NCBI GenBank assembly: GCA_046732975.1
Contig: JBKPOG010000147.1
Span: forward strand, 1 to 16,533
From: JAMXLO01 sp046732975
GTDB taxonomy: Bacteria; Pseudomonadota; Alphaproteobacteria; Acetobacterales; Acetobacteraceae
Length of the DNA stretch: 16,533 bases
Reading direction: 5' to 3'
Part shown: positions 6,313-14,670 of the stretch, piece by piece
Numbering within the stretch: the first letter of the stretch is position 1
Layout of the letters: every line of letters starts with the position of its first letter
Program-made: the position numbers and the translations under genes
Notes under the pieces: generated by a model
Told to the model about the DNA's origin: nothing
Seen by the model: only the letters and a program-made list of their open reading frames with translations
Database searches by the model: none

Positions 6313-7565
6313 TTCGCGAGCGCCGGCTCTGGCGCCGGCACCGTCGCGAGCTTGTGTGGCGGCACCTCGAAGCCGAACAGCCGCGCCGCATTCAGCCCGA
6401 GAATGTTGCGCTTCGCCTGCTCGGACAAGAACGGCAGGCTGGTGATCGACCTCGGCAGATCAAAATCCCAATGCGGCCAGTCGGATGCGAACAACAGTTG
6501 GGTCTCCGCGTTGATCGCCTCCATGGTCGCTTGCGTGAGCTTGAGATCGCTGGTCTCCAGCGGCTGGCTGGTGAAGTACATGTCGCGGATGTACTCGCTG
6601 GGCCGTCTGCGCAACATCGGCGCCTCCGACGAACGCATCATATATTCGGAGTCCAGCCGCTGCATAAGGAATGGCACCCACGCAAGACCGCTCTCGACCC
6701 AGATCACCTTTAGGTTGGGGAATCGCTCAGGAATGCCGTTGATGACCCAGTTGGTCAGGTGGATCATATTGAAGTAGCAGAACGAGATGGCATGCATCGA
6801 GATGAAGCGGTTCACCTGCTTCATCGACTCGTCGCCCCAATGGAACCCCGAGTGAAATGCCAGTGGCTTGCCCGCCGCTTGCAACGCGGCGTAGAGCCGC
6901 ATGTAGCTGTTGTGGTGCACCGGCTTATAGCGCGTAGATACGACGGTGAAGCCGATGACGCCGGGTGCATCGGCGAACTCCTCGACCACGTCGACGCAGG
7001 CGTCCGGGTCGTTGAACGGCAGATACATCATCGCCTTGATGCGCGGCTCACGCGGCAGCAGCTCCTCGATCAGCCAGCGATTGAACGCGCGACCCAAGGC
7101 CACCTCGACTTCCGCTTGCGGATGCATGCCCAACAGCAGCATCGGCGTCGGAAACGCAACCGTGTAGTCGATGCCCATGCTGTCCATCGCGCGTCGGGTC
7201 AGCTCGATCTGGCGATGCGTATCCTCACCGATAATGGCATCCGACTGCTGTCCGTGCGGAATGCGCCCGAACATGTCCTGATACAGCATGCCCGGCTGTA
7301 TATTCAGCAGCCCGGGCGGCGAACCGCCGCGTTCGCGGAACGATTTGGCCGCGTCGCGCAGATAGTCGTTGTCGATGCGGTCGGTGATCTCCGACCAGAA
7401 CGCCGTCTCGGTCACATGTGCGTCGATATCGACGATGAAGGTGTCAGCGAGTTTGCGGGCATCCCTTGCCGCATGGGCCAGCACGTCGCGCGTGTCGGTC
7501 CTGTTGCTGATCTTTTCCAGCTCTCGTACAGTCTGAGACGATGATGCGCCGCGTGGTGCTGTCAT
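6309..7565 (-). CDS. Amidohydrolase-2 (ACMSD-like) family metal-dependent hydrolase or decarboxylase
   Basis: The protein has 418 residues with a TIM-barrel amidohydrolase-2 pattern. The beta-1 metal motif appears as VDIDAHVTE (D46, D48, H50). A metal His is H238 in LAFHSGFHWG, H269 lies in NMIHLTNWV, an acid/base region is WVESGLAWVPF (E291), and the terminal metal Asp is D362 in FASDWPHWDFD. Members include ACMSD, gamma-resorcylate decarboxylase and related C-C or C-N bond-cleaving enzymes. The D/E-x-H start of the metal motif leans toward the decarboxylase/hydrolase branch, but the reaction is not determined. The ATG at 7565 has GGGGGA just upstream. Its stop overlaps the GTG of the unknown gene by 4 nt. 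The first 40 residues are a polar, helical lead-in. It is probably cytoplasmic. Confidence 0.92.
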   Translation of the reverse strand: MTAPRGASSSQTVRELEKISNRTDTRDVLAHAARDARKLADTFIVDIDAHVTETAFWSEITDRIDNDYLRDAAKSFRERGGSPPGLLNIQPGMLYQDMFGRIPHGQQSDAIIGEDTHRQIELTRRAMDSMGIDYTVAFPTPMLLLGMHPQAEVEVALGRAFNRWLIEELLPREPRIKAMMYLPFNDPDACVDVVEEFADAPGVIGFTVVSTRYKPVHHNSYMRLYAALQAAGKPLAFHSGFHWGDESMKQVNRFISMHAISFCYFNMIHLTNWVINGIPERFPNLKVIWVESGLAWVPFLMQRLDSEYMMRSSEAPMLRRRPSEYIRDMYFTSQPLETSDLKLTQATMEAINAETQLLFASDWPHWDFDLPRSITSLPFLSEQAKRNILGLNAARLFGFEVPPHKLATVPAPEPALAK

Positions 7566-7759
7566 GGCATTCCCCCATCATTCGGCTTACGCTTCGGCGA
7601 GAAGCTAACATGCCGATGCCGATGGGACTAGCGCGCACGCGGGCTGGTCAGCAGTGATACGCGTTGTGCTGAAGCACGCCGGAGCCCCATACGGCAAGGT
7701 CACTGAACGCCGTTGCATCCGTCGGAAATCAGCTAGCCGAGGTTTCACTTTCCATCCCG
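7566..7759. promoter_or_regulatory. Divergent intergenic region between the amidohydrolase and acylase operons
   Basis: These 194 bp should contain promoters for the leftward amidohydrolase unit and the rightward acylase-RDD-bpt unit. Apart from the minus-strand GGGGGA ribosome site and a short GCCGAT direct repeat (near 7612-7623), I find no convincing -35/-10 pair, operator dyad or riboswitch-like element. Confidence 0.35.
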
Positions 7760-7783
7760 GTGCAGGGCCGGCACGTTTGCCGC

Positions 7784-10093
7784 ATGCGCAGTCTGCTCAG
7801 AACGCTCCGCCGGATACTGACCGCGATCGGCTTCGTCGTGCTCCTGGTGGCGGCCGTTGTCACCGGCGTGCTGTGGCTCACTTTGCCACCGCGCTCGCAG
7901 CAGGCACGCATCCCTGGGCTGACCGGGCCCGTCGATATCGGCTTCGATGCGGACGGCATTCCTCGCATCCGCGCGGCCAGCGCCATCGATGCCGCTGCCG
8001 CTCTGGGGTTTGTTCACGCCCGGGACCGGCTGTTCCAGATGGAAATGATGCGCCGCGCCGCCTCCGGCCGACTGTCGGAGATCGCCGGGCCTGCCACGCT
8101 GAACTACGACCGCACGATGCGGACGCTGGGACTGCGCCGCCAGGCGCTCGCCAGCTGCGAGGCCCTCCCGCAGGAGGCGCGCGCCATGCTGGAAGCCTAT
8201 GCCCGTGGCGTGAACGCCTGGATCGCCGAGCGCGGCCGGTTCAGTGCACCCGAGTTTCTGTTCCTGGGCAAACCGGAGCCGTGGCAGCCGGTCGACAGCC
8301 TGCTGTGGGGCGAGACGATGGGACTGATGCTGTCGCTGAATTGGCGCACAGAACTGTCGCGGCTTGCGCTGCAGGCGAAACTGCCGAAAGAGAAGGTCGA
8401 TGAGCTGTGGCCGTCGGTGCCGGGCGACGGCAAGCCGCAGGCCGGCGTCACACCGGCCCCCCAGCATGCCGATGCAGCCCGCGAATTGCTGGACATGCTG
8501 CCGCGCTTCCCGGAGCCCTTCACCCTGCCGCAGACGGCGTCGAATGAGTGGGCGGTGGACGGGCAGCGTACCGCGACGGGTGCACCGTTGCTCGCCGGGG
8601 ATCCCCATCTGGGGTTTGGGTTCCCGGCAATCTGGTACCTGGCACGCATCGAGACACCGCGCGGCGTGCTCGCGGGTGCCACGGCACCTGGCGTGCCGTT
8701 CATGGTATTGGGCCACAACGGCCATATCGCCTGGACATTCACCACCACTGGCGCTGATGTGCAGGACCTGTTCATCGAGACACCTGCCGGCGATGGCCAG
8801 TATCAAACCCCCGACGGCCCCCGTCCGTTCTCGGTGCGCGAGGAACGGATCAAGGTGCGAGGCGAACCGGACCAGGTCCTGATGGTGCGCGAGACGCGGC
8901 ACGGTCCGGTAATCAGCGATCTTGTCGACGCGCAGCAGATCCTGGCCGTCTCGATGGCCAATCTGGCGCCCGATAATGCCGCCGCGGCGGGGCTGCTGGC
9001 TTTGAACCAGGCGACGAATGTCGACAAAGCGCGCGCGGCCGCGGCGATGATCACCGCACCGGTGCAGAACCTGCTGGTGGCGGATCGTGAGCGGATCGCG
9101 CTTTATGTGACCGGTCGGGTGCCGATCCGGCGCGCCGGCGACGGGTCGGCACCAGTGCCAGGAGACGGGTCGCATGACTGGATCGGCTGGGCGTCCGGCG
9201 ACCAACTGCCACACTATGTCGCCCCGGCCAGCGGCCGATTGGTGAATGCAAATGACCGCATCGCACCGCCAGATTTCCCGGTGTTCCTCGGCCGCGACTG
9301 GTTTGGCGACTGGCGCGCCCAGCGCATCCGCCAGTTGCTGGACAACTCCAACAAACACGTGGCGACCGACTTCGCGCGGATGCAGGTCGATGTGCACTCC
9401 ACATTCGCCCGGCAGGTCCTGCCCGCGCTACTGTCCGTGCCAATCAGCGACGATGTCGCCCGGCGGGCTCAGGCGCTGCTGCGCGACTGGGATGGCAGCA
9501 TGACGCTGGATGTGCCTCAGCCCTTGATCTTCAACGCCTGGATTCAATTCTTCTATGCCAGGGTGTTACAGCAGGCTGATGTCCCGCGCGGGGACGGCGG
9601 ACCGCTTCTGGAATTCGTTGCTTATGTGCTGTCGCCCCCCGGTGCGCACTGGTGCGGCGGCGACTGCACGGCGGCCCTACAGGCGTCACTCGGCGATGCG
9701 GTCCTCGACCTGACGCATCGCTTCGGGGGCGATCCGGCGAAGTGGCGATGGGGCGAGGCGCATCCGGCGGTATTCGCCCATCCGATCCTCCGGCCCATTC
9801 CGATCCTTGGCACGCTGGGCACCCTCAGCATTCCTAGCCCCGGTGACGATAGTACAATTGATCGCGGCGGACCTGCCTACAAACAGTTCCAATCGGTGCA
9901 CGGAGCGGAGTATCGAGGGGTCTATGACCTTGCCGATCTCGACCGTTCGCTGTTCGTGGTGGCGCCCGGCCAGTCCGGCAACCTGCTCAGCCGCCATGCG
10001 CGCGATTTTCTCGCCCGCTGGCGGGACGGAACCACGATCACGCTTGGGCCAAATCCCGGCACGACGACTGCAACCATCAGGCTGACCCCATGA
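7784..10093 (+). CDS. Penicillin acylase family (Ntn hydrolase), membrane-anchored
   Basis: The protein has 769 residues from the ATG at 7784. An in-frame GTG at 7760 would add 8 residues, but the ATG gives a clean basic-plus-hydrophobic start (MRSLLRTLRRILTAIG...). The helix at about residues 13-33 is a signal anchor or signal peptide placing the enzyme in the periplasm. HARDRLFQMEMMRRAASGRLSEI is the alpha-chain signature. The autocatalytic cleavage site is A-S-N-E-W, with nucleophile Ser253 (261 from the GTG). DPHLGFGFPAIWY and LGHNGHIAWTFTTTGADVQDLF are the hallmark beta-chain motifs. It would mature into alpha and beta chains and hydrolyse amides such as acyl-homoserine lactones or beta-lactam side chains; the real substrate is unknown. 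It overlaps the RDD gene by 4 nt. Confidence 0.93.
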   Translation: MRSLLRTLRRILTAIGFVVLLVAAVVTGVLWLTLPPRSQQARIPGLTGPVDIGFDADGIPRIRAASAIDAAAALGFVHARDRLFQMEMMRRAASGRLSEIAGPATLNYDRTMRTLGLRRQALASCEALPQEARAMLEAYARGVNAWIAERGRFSAPEFLFLGKPEPWQPVDSLLWGETMGLMLSLNWRTELSRLALQAKLPKEKVDELWPSVPGDGKPQAGVTPAPQHADAARELLDMLPRFPEPFTLPQTASNEWAVDGQRTATGAPLLAGDPHLGFGFPAIWYLARIETPRGVLAGATAPGVPFMVLGHNGHIAWTFTTTGADVQDLFIETPAGDGQYQTPDGPRPFSVREERIKVRGEPDQVLMVRETRHGPVISDLVDAQQILAVSMANLAPDNAAAAGLLALNQATNVDKARAAAAMITAPVQNLLVADRERIALYVTGRVPIRRAGDGSAPVPGDGSHDWIGWASGDQLPHYVAPASGRLVNANDRIAPPDFPVFLGRDWFGDWRAQRIRQLLDNSNKHVATDFARMQVDVHSTFARQVLPALLSVPISDDVARRAQALLRDWDGSMTLDVPQPLIFNAWIQFFYARVLQQADVPRGDGGPLLEFVAYVLSPPGAHWCGGDCTAALQASLGDAVLDLTHRFGGDPAKWRWGEAHPAVFAHPILRPIPILGTLGTLSIPSPGDDSTIDRGGPAYKQFQSVHGAEYRGVYDLADLDRSLFVVAPGQSGNLLSRHARDFLARWRDGTTITLGPNPGTTTATIRLTP

Positions 10094-10587
10094 TCTATCG
10101 CACCACTCCCATCGACGATGACTGGCTCACCGCGGGCGTGATGACCCGACGCATCGTCGCCTGGCTGCTCGACGTGCTGCTGGTGGGACTGACCCTGGCG
10201 GTGCTCTGGTTCGTGCTGCTGCTGTTCGGGGTGCTGACACTGGGGATCGGCATGCCGCTGCTCGGCGTGCTCCCGTTCGTGCCGTTCTGCTACCATTTGT
10301 TCTTCGTCGCCGGGCCGCCATCCGCCACCCCGGGCCAGCAGGCACTGGGACTGGCGGTGCGCCGCAACGACGATCTGGGACCACCGGGTTTCGCCCAGGC
10401 CTTTGTCTACACGCTGGTGTTCTACCTGACGCTCGCCACCACCGGACTGCTGCTGCTGGTCGCGCTGTTCACTGTCCGCCACCGCACCTTGCATGACCTG
10501 GCAAGCGGCCTCGTCGTCGTGCGCGCGCGGGCGTTGACCGGCGGCTTCGGCTCCTGGAACATGCAAGGCGGATCGCCCTACGCATGA
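10090..10587 (+). CDS. RDD family membrane protein
   Basis: The protein has 165 residues. The RDD signature is visible as RRIVAWLLDVLL (residues 20-31, Arg, Arg and Asp in the first helix). Three transmembrane segments follow roughly at 24-48, 50-72 and 120-148, with a PGQQALGLAVRR motif (about 81-92) before the third and a TLHDLASGLVVV end (about 136-147), all typical of the family. Its function is poorly known; some members act in Na+/H+ or other transport. The start overlaps the acylase stop by 4 nt and the bpt start overlaps its own stop by 4 nt. An RDD gene next to the arginyl/leucyltransferase gene is, as I recall, a common alphaproteobacterial arrangement. Confidence 0.9.
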   Translation: MIYRTTPIDDDWLTAGVMTRRIVAWLLDVLLVGLTLAVLWFVLLLFGVLTLGIGMPLLGVLPFVPFCYHLFFVAGPPSATPGQQALGLAVRRNDDLGPPGFAQAFVYTLVFYLTLATTGLLLLVALFTVRHRTLHDLASGLVVVRARALTGGFGSWNMQGGSPYA

Positions 10588-11366
10588 GCTACAAACCGCC
10601 GCGCCGGCCGCAGTTCTTCTACACGACCGCCCCCCTGCCCTGCCCGTATCTGGCCGGCCGGACAGAGCGCAAGGTGGTCACCGAGATCACTGGCCCCGAT
10701 GCTGATGGCTTGCACGACCGGCTGTCACGCGCAGGCTTCCGGCGCAGCCACAACATCGCCTATGCACCGGTGTGCCCATCCTGCCAGGCCTGCATCCCGA
10801 TCCGTATCCCGGTGGCCGATTTCCAGGCCGACCGAACTCTGCGGCGCATCTGGCGCGCCAACGCGATGCTTGAGGGTTTCGAAGTTCCGGCGCGCGCCAC
10901 CGCTGAGCAGTTCCACCTGTTCCAGCGTTATCAAAGCGCGCGCCACGGCGATGGCGACATGGCCACGATGAGCTTTTACGACTACCGCGCCATGGTCGAG
11001 GACACGCCGATCGAGACCCTTATCGTGGAGTTCCGCGAGCCCGACGATCGAATGGTGAGTGCGTGCCTGGCCGACCGGTTAGGAGATGGGCTTTCGGCGG
11101 TCTACTCGTTCTTTGCGCCCGGACTGGAGCGGCGGTCCCTCGGCACTCACGCGATCCTGTGGCTGATCGAGCGGGCACGTAGCCTGGGTCTGCCGTATGT
11201 CTATCTCGGCTACTGGGTTCCGGAGAGCCGCAAGATGGCGTATAAATCGCGCTTCCGGCCGGCGGAGGTTCTGGCCGGCGGGACATGGCGCGTGTTGACC
11301 GATTCTGATCTTGGCAGTGGCGTCGGCACGGTCGACGGCACGCTGGTGCCCGAGAGCGCGGACTGA
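10584..11366 (+). CDS. bpt: Aspartate/glutamate leucyltransferase (N-end rule, bacterial protein transferase)
   Basis: The protein has 260 residues. It transfers leucine from leucyl-tRNA to N-terminal Asp or Glu of proteins (EC 2.3.2.29), marking them for ClpS/ClpAP degradation. It has the N-terminal R-transferase domain: FFYTTAPLPCPYLAGR with C20, GFRRSHNIAYAPVCPSCQACIPIRIPV with the C64/C67/C70 cluster, and the C-terminal domain with AVYSFFAPGLERRSLGTHAI, YLGYWVPESRKMAYKSRFRPAEVL. All key motifs appear intact and the length is near normal for the family (about 230-260). It is the last gene of the acylase-RDD-bpt unit, joined by a 4-nt overlap. The neighbouring acylase is unusual here; I infer shared transcription rather than shared function. 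Confidence 0.95.
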   Translation: MSYKPPRRPQFFYTTAPLPCPYLAGRTERKVVTEITGPDADGLHDRLSRAGFRRSHNIAYAPVCPSCQACIPIRIPVADFQADRTLRRIWRANAMLEGFEVPARATAEQFHLFQRYQSARHGDGDMATMSFYDYRAMVEDTPIETLIVEFREPDDRMVSACLADRLGDGLSAVYSFFAPGLERRSLGTHAILWLIERARSLGLPYVYLGYWVPESRKMAYKSRFRPAEVLAGGTWRVLTDSDLGSGVGTVDGTLVPESAD

Positions 11367-11771
11367 CGCTGGATGTTGTGACGCACGGTCTGACGGCTTT
11401 GGCGCAATAACGTCCTGACCGGGTTGCGGGGCGCTGAAACACGCGCCGCATGCGCCGCGGTTCCCAACACCAAGCAATGCATGGTATCTAGCTCGTGATA
11501 CACGACTCGGTGGTTCGGCATCCGCTGGCGACCGCTGACTGTGTCTTGTCTTTCGATTGACTTCTCGGCGTAAATTGCGATTTCGATCGTGGGCTTGCCA
11601 GGACCGGCTTACGCACCGTCGAGGCTGCGTCAATCCCGCCAAACGACGGTGGGATGGTGACTTCGTTCGTAGGTGTGCTGTTCATGCCACAAATTCAAAT
11701 TTGTTCCAGTCTGAAGTGCTGTTCCGACTTGCCGTTGCTCTGCCGCGAATGCGACAGGGCACAATAGTTCA
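11367..11771. other. Intergenic region upstream of cyoA
   Basis: These 405 bp contain no credible gene. Near the bpt end is a weak GC-rich hairpin (11426-11449, two-base bulge, no T-run), too poor to call a terminator. Two A/T-rich dyads occur, one imperfect (11572-11583) and one perfect (11689-11704). TTGACT at 11558-11563 could be a -35 but lacks a good -10. The region presumably carries the oxidase operon promoter and its operators. Confidence 0.5.
11689..11704. promoter_or_regulatory. Perfect A/T-rich dyad upstream of cyoA, candidate operator
   Basis: ACAAATT-CA-AATTTGT is a perfect 7-bp inverted repeat with a 2-nt centre, ending 67 nt before the cyoA ATG. It stands out in GC-rich DNA. 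The symmetry and spacing fit a homodimeric regulator site; the regulator is unknown and FNR, Fur or Irr consensus sites are not matched. Confidence 0.4.
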
Positions 11772-12656
11772 ATGCAACGCAGTGTGCGCGACAGGTTCCT
11801 TAAGGCTGCCCTCTCTGCATTGCCGGCTGCATTGGCCGGGTGCTCAGGCGGCGTACTGGAGCCACGTGGTCCGATCGGCACGGCAAACCGGCTGATCCTG
11901 TTCAATGCTGTGGAGATCATGGCAGCAATCGTTGTTCCAACGATCGTTGCCGCGCTGGTGTTCGCGTGGTGGTTCCGAGAATCGAACACCAAGGCACGGT
12001 ATCAGCCACATTGGGCTTACTCGGGCCGGATAGAGCTGATCGTCTGGTTCATTCCGATCCTGGTCATCTGCTTCCTGGGTGGAGTTATCTATATAGGTTC
12101 GCATGATCTCGATCCTGCAAAGCCGATCGCCTCTCAGGACAAGCCTCTCGAGGTGCAGGTCGTATCGCTCGATTGGAAGTGGTTGTTCATTTACCCCGAC
12201 CAGGGTGTTGCCAGCGTGAACCAGCTTTTTGTGCCCGTTGGTGCACCGATCCACTTCAACCTGACGTCCGCGAGCGTGATGAACGCGTTCTTCGTGCCGC
12301 AACTCGGCAGCATGATTTATACGATGAATGGCATGGTGACGCAGTTACACCTGCAGGCCGACCATGCCGGCGACTACAACGGCCTGTCCGCGCAATTCAG
12401 CGGTGATGGCTTCCCGGACATGGGGTTCATCGTCCATGCCGTCCCGCAAAACGAATTTGCTGACTGGCTCGCAGGAGTTCGGCGGACAGGGCCAGTATTG
12501 GATCGCGCCGGTTACGCTGACCTGTCCAAGCAGAATACAACCCAGCCGTTCACCTATCGCCAGGTTGATCCGGCGCTGTTCAATGCTGTCGTGACCCAGA
12601 ATATCCCGCCGCAACCGGGACCGGGCTCGCAGCGCGCCGAAAAAGCGGAGCACTGA
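11772..12656 (+). CDS. cyoA: Cytochrome bo3-type ubiquinol oxidase subunit II
   Basis: The protein has 294 residues (E. coli CyoA has 315). It is a lipoprotein by its LAGC lipobox with Cys24. Two transmembrane helices follow (about 44-68 and 83-106), then a periplasmic cupredoxin domain (about 127-240). It reads GLSAQFSGDGFPDMGF where CuA oxidases have the cysteine pair, so CuA ligands are missing and it accepts quinol rather than cytochrome c. SLDWKWLFIYP and QLGSMIYTMNGMVTQLHLQA are characteristic CyoA segments. The AGGG at 11756-11759 is about 12 nt upstream of the ATG. cyoB follows after one nucleotide. Heme type (b/o or b/a, as in the acetic-acid-bacteria a1 enzyme) cannot be told from this subunit. 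Confidence 0.96.
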   Translation: MQRSVRDRFLKAALSALPAALAGCSGGVLEPRGPIGTANRLILFNAVEIMAAIVVPTIVAALVFAWWFRESNTKARYQPHWAYSGRIELIVWFIPILVICFLGGVIYIGSHDLDPAKPIASQDKPLEVQVVSLDWKWLFIYPDQGVASVNQLFVPVGAPIHFNLTSASVMNAFFVPQLGSMIYTMNGMVTQLHLQADHAGDYNGLSAQFSGDGFPDMGFIVHAVPQNEFADWLAGVRRTGPVLDRAGYADLSKQNTTQPFTYRQVDPALFNAVVTQNIPPQPGPGSQRAEKAEH

Positions 12657-12657
12657 G

Positions 12658-14670
12658 ATGCTTGGGAAGCTGACATGGGACGCGATCCCGTGGAGCCAGC
12701 CGATACCACTCGTCGCCGGCGGGGTGGTGCTGCTCGCCCTGCTCGGTGTCATCGCATGGGTGATCGTGCGCGGCTACCTGCCGTATCTGTGGCGCGAATG
12801 GATCACCAGCGTGGACCACAAGCGGATCGGGGTGATGTACATCCTGCTCGGACTCGTCATGTTGCTGCGCGGTTTCATCGACGCGCTTATGATGCGGTCA
12901 CAGCAGGCCATCGCCTTTCATGCGCCCGGTTATCTTCCGCCTGAACACTACAATCAGATTTTCAGTGCTCATGGCACGATCATGATCTTCTTTGCGGCGA
13001 TGCCCATTGTCATCGGCCTGATGAACTTCGTAGTGCCACTGCAACTCGGCGTGCGCGATGTCGCATTTCCCACCTTGAACTCTACCAGCTTCTGGCTGAC
13101 GGCAACGGGAGCCTTGCTGGTCAACGTCTCGCTTGTGGTGGGCGAATTCGCGCGAACGGGTTGGCTGCCCTATCCCCCGCTCTCGGAAACACAATACCTG
13201 CCTGGCGTCGGCGTCGACTATTATTTGTGGTCGCTGCAGATCTCCGGTGTCGGCACACTGCTGACAGGCGTCAATTTTGTTACCACGATTCTGAAGATAC
13301 GCGCGCCGGGTATGGGTTATTTCAGGATGCCGATGTTCTGCTGGACAGCGCTCGCCTCCAGTCTGCTGATCGTCGCAGCGTTCCCGGTACTCACTGCTAC
13401 GCTGGGGATGCTGTTGCTGGACCGCTATCTCGGCTTCCACTTCTTTACCAACACCGCCGGCGGCAACATGATGATGTTCGTCAACCTCATCTGGGTCTGG
13501 GGGCATCCAGAGGTTTATATACTTGTTCTGCCGGCATTCGGTGTGTTCTCCGAAGTGTTCTCGACATTCTCGGGCAAGCCCTTGTTCGGCTACCGCTCGA
13601 TGGTGATGGCAACGCTGTTCATCTGCGTGGTGTCCTTCACGGTATGGCTCCACCATTTTTTCACCATGGGCGCCGGGGCTGACGTCAATGCGACGTTCGG
13701 CATTGCGACCAGCGTCATCGCAGTCGGCACTGGGGTCAAAGTATACAACTGGATCTTCACGATGTACGGGGGCCGCATTCGGTTCGCCACACCGATGCTG
13801 TGGGCGATGGGCTTCATCGTCACCTTCGTGATCGGTGGCATGACTGGTGTTTTGCTGGCGGTGCCGCCCGCCGATTTCATGTTGCACAACAGCCTGTTCC
13901 TGGTTGCGCATTTCCACAACGTGATTATCGGTGGCGTCCTGTTCGCCGGTCTCGCCGGCCTCACCTACTGGTTCCCCAAAGCATTCGGCTTCCAGCTGCA
14001 TGAAGGTTGGGGCAAGGCTGCGTTCTGGTGCGGACTGATCGGCTTTTACGTCACTTTCGTCCCACTCTACGTCGCTGGTCTGCTCGGCATGACGCGCCGA
14101 CTACAACATTATGATGTGGCGGCGTGGTATCCCTGGATGCTGGTGGCTGCTGTTGGCGTGCTGATCCTGCTGGCCGGCGCGGTCTGTCAGGTTGCGCAGC
14201 TCGTGGTCAGCATTCGCAACCGAGACGAGCTACGGGATGTGATTGGTGATCCCTGGAACGGCCGTTCATTGGAATGGGCAACATCATCGCCCCCGCCTCC
14301 GTTCAACTTCGCCATACTGCCCAATGTGCAAGGCGAGGAACCCTACTGGGAGATCAAACGACGCGCCATCGAGACCCAGCATCTGGCTCCAGAACCGGAG
14401 TACGAAGACATCGAGCTGCCGCGCAACAGCCCGACCGGGGTTATCACTGCATTCTTCGCCACCATGACCGGTTTCGCGGCGATCTGGCACATTTGGTGGA
14501 TGGTGGTGCTTGGCATTGTCGCGGCCTACGTGGTCTTTGTCTGGTTTGCCTGGCGCGACGTAGAGGAATACGTCATCCCGGCGGCAGAGGTCGCCCGCCT
14601 CGATCGTGAGCGCCGAGGCGCGCGACAAGCGTGGCTTGACGCGAACGCGCGAGCCGTGGAACCGGCATGA
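12658..14670 (+). CDS. cyoB: Cytochrome bo3-type ubiquinol oxidase subunit I
   Basis: The protein has 670 residues (E. coli CyoB has 663) with about 15 membrane helices. Key residues align with E. coli CyoB offset by one or none: quinone-site R71, D75, H97, Q100; low-spin heme H105; CuB H283, H332, H333 with the HPEVY Tyr287 cross-link; Glu285 proton gate; K361 channel; D134 channel entry; high-spin heme H418 and low-spin H420. All are present, so the enzyme should be a proton-pumping oxygen reductase. WGHPEVYILVLPAFGVFSE and VAHFHNVIIGG are the signature blocks. A GGAG precedes the ATG, 1 nt after the cyoA stop. Its end overlaps cyoC by 4 nt. Confidence 0.97.
   Translation: MLGKLTWDAIPWSQPIPLVAGGVVLLALLGVIAWVIVRGYLPYLWREWITSVDHKRIGVMYILLGLVMLLRGFIDALMMRSQQAIAFHAPGYLPPEHYNQIFSAHGTIMIFFAAMPIVIGLMNFVVPLQLGVRDVAFPTLNSTSFWLTATGALLVNVSLVVGEFARTGWLPYPPLSETQYLPGVGVDYYLWSLQISGVGTLLTGVNFVTTILKIRAPGMGYFRMPMFCWTALASSLLIVAAFPVLTATLGMLLLDRYLGFHFFTNTAGGNMMMFVNLIWVWGHPEVYILVLPAFGVFSEVFSTFSGKPLFGYRSMVMATLFICVVSFTVWLHHFFTMGAGADVNATFGIATSVIAVGTGVKVYNWIFTMYGGRIRFATPMLWAMGFIVTFVIGGMTGVLLAVPPADFMLHNSLFLVAHFHNVIIGGVLFAGLAGLTYWFPKAFGFQLHEGWGKAAFWCGLIGFYVTFVPLYVAGLLGMTRRLQHYDVAAWYPWMLVAAVGVLILLAGAVCQVAQLVVSIRNRDELRDVIGDPWNGRSLEWATSSPPPPFNFAILPNVQGEEPYWEIKRRAIETQHLAPEPEYEDIELPRNSPTGVITAFFATMTGFAAIWHIWWMVVLGIVAAYVVFVWFAWRDVEEYVIPAAEVARLDRERRGARQAWLDANARAVEPA

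Noticed and set aside
7745..9397. 550-codon open frame on the minus strand
   Set aside because: It lies entirely antisense to the acylase gene, whose motifs are unmistakable. Its product is His/Arg/Gln-rich without any family look, typical of a GC-rich shadow frame.
11426..11449. GC hairpin after bpt as a terminator
   Set aside because: The stem is only 7 bp with a two-base bulge and there is no following T-run.
12898..14001. 367-codon minus-strand frame
   Set aside because: It is antisense to cyoB, whose catalytic residues are all intact; composition is shadow-like.
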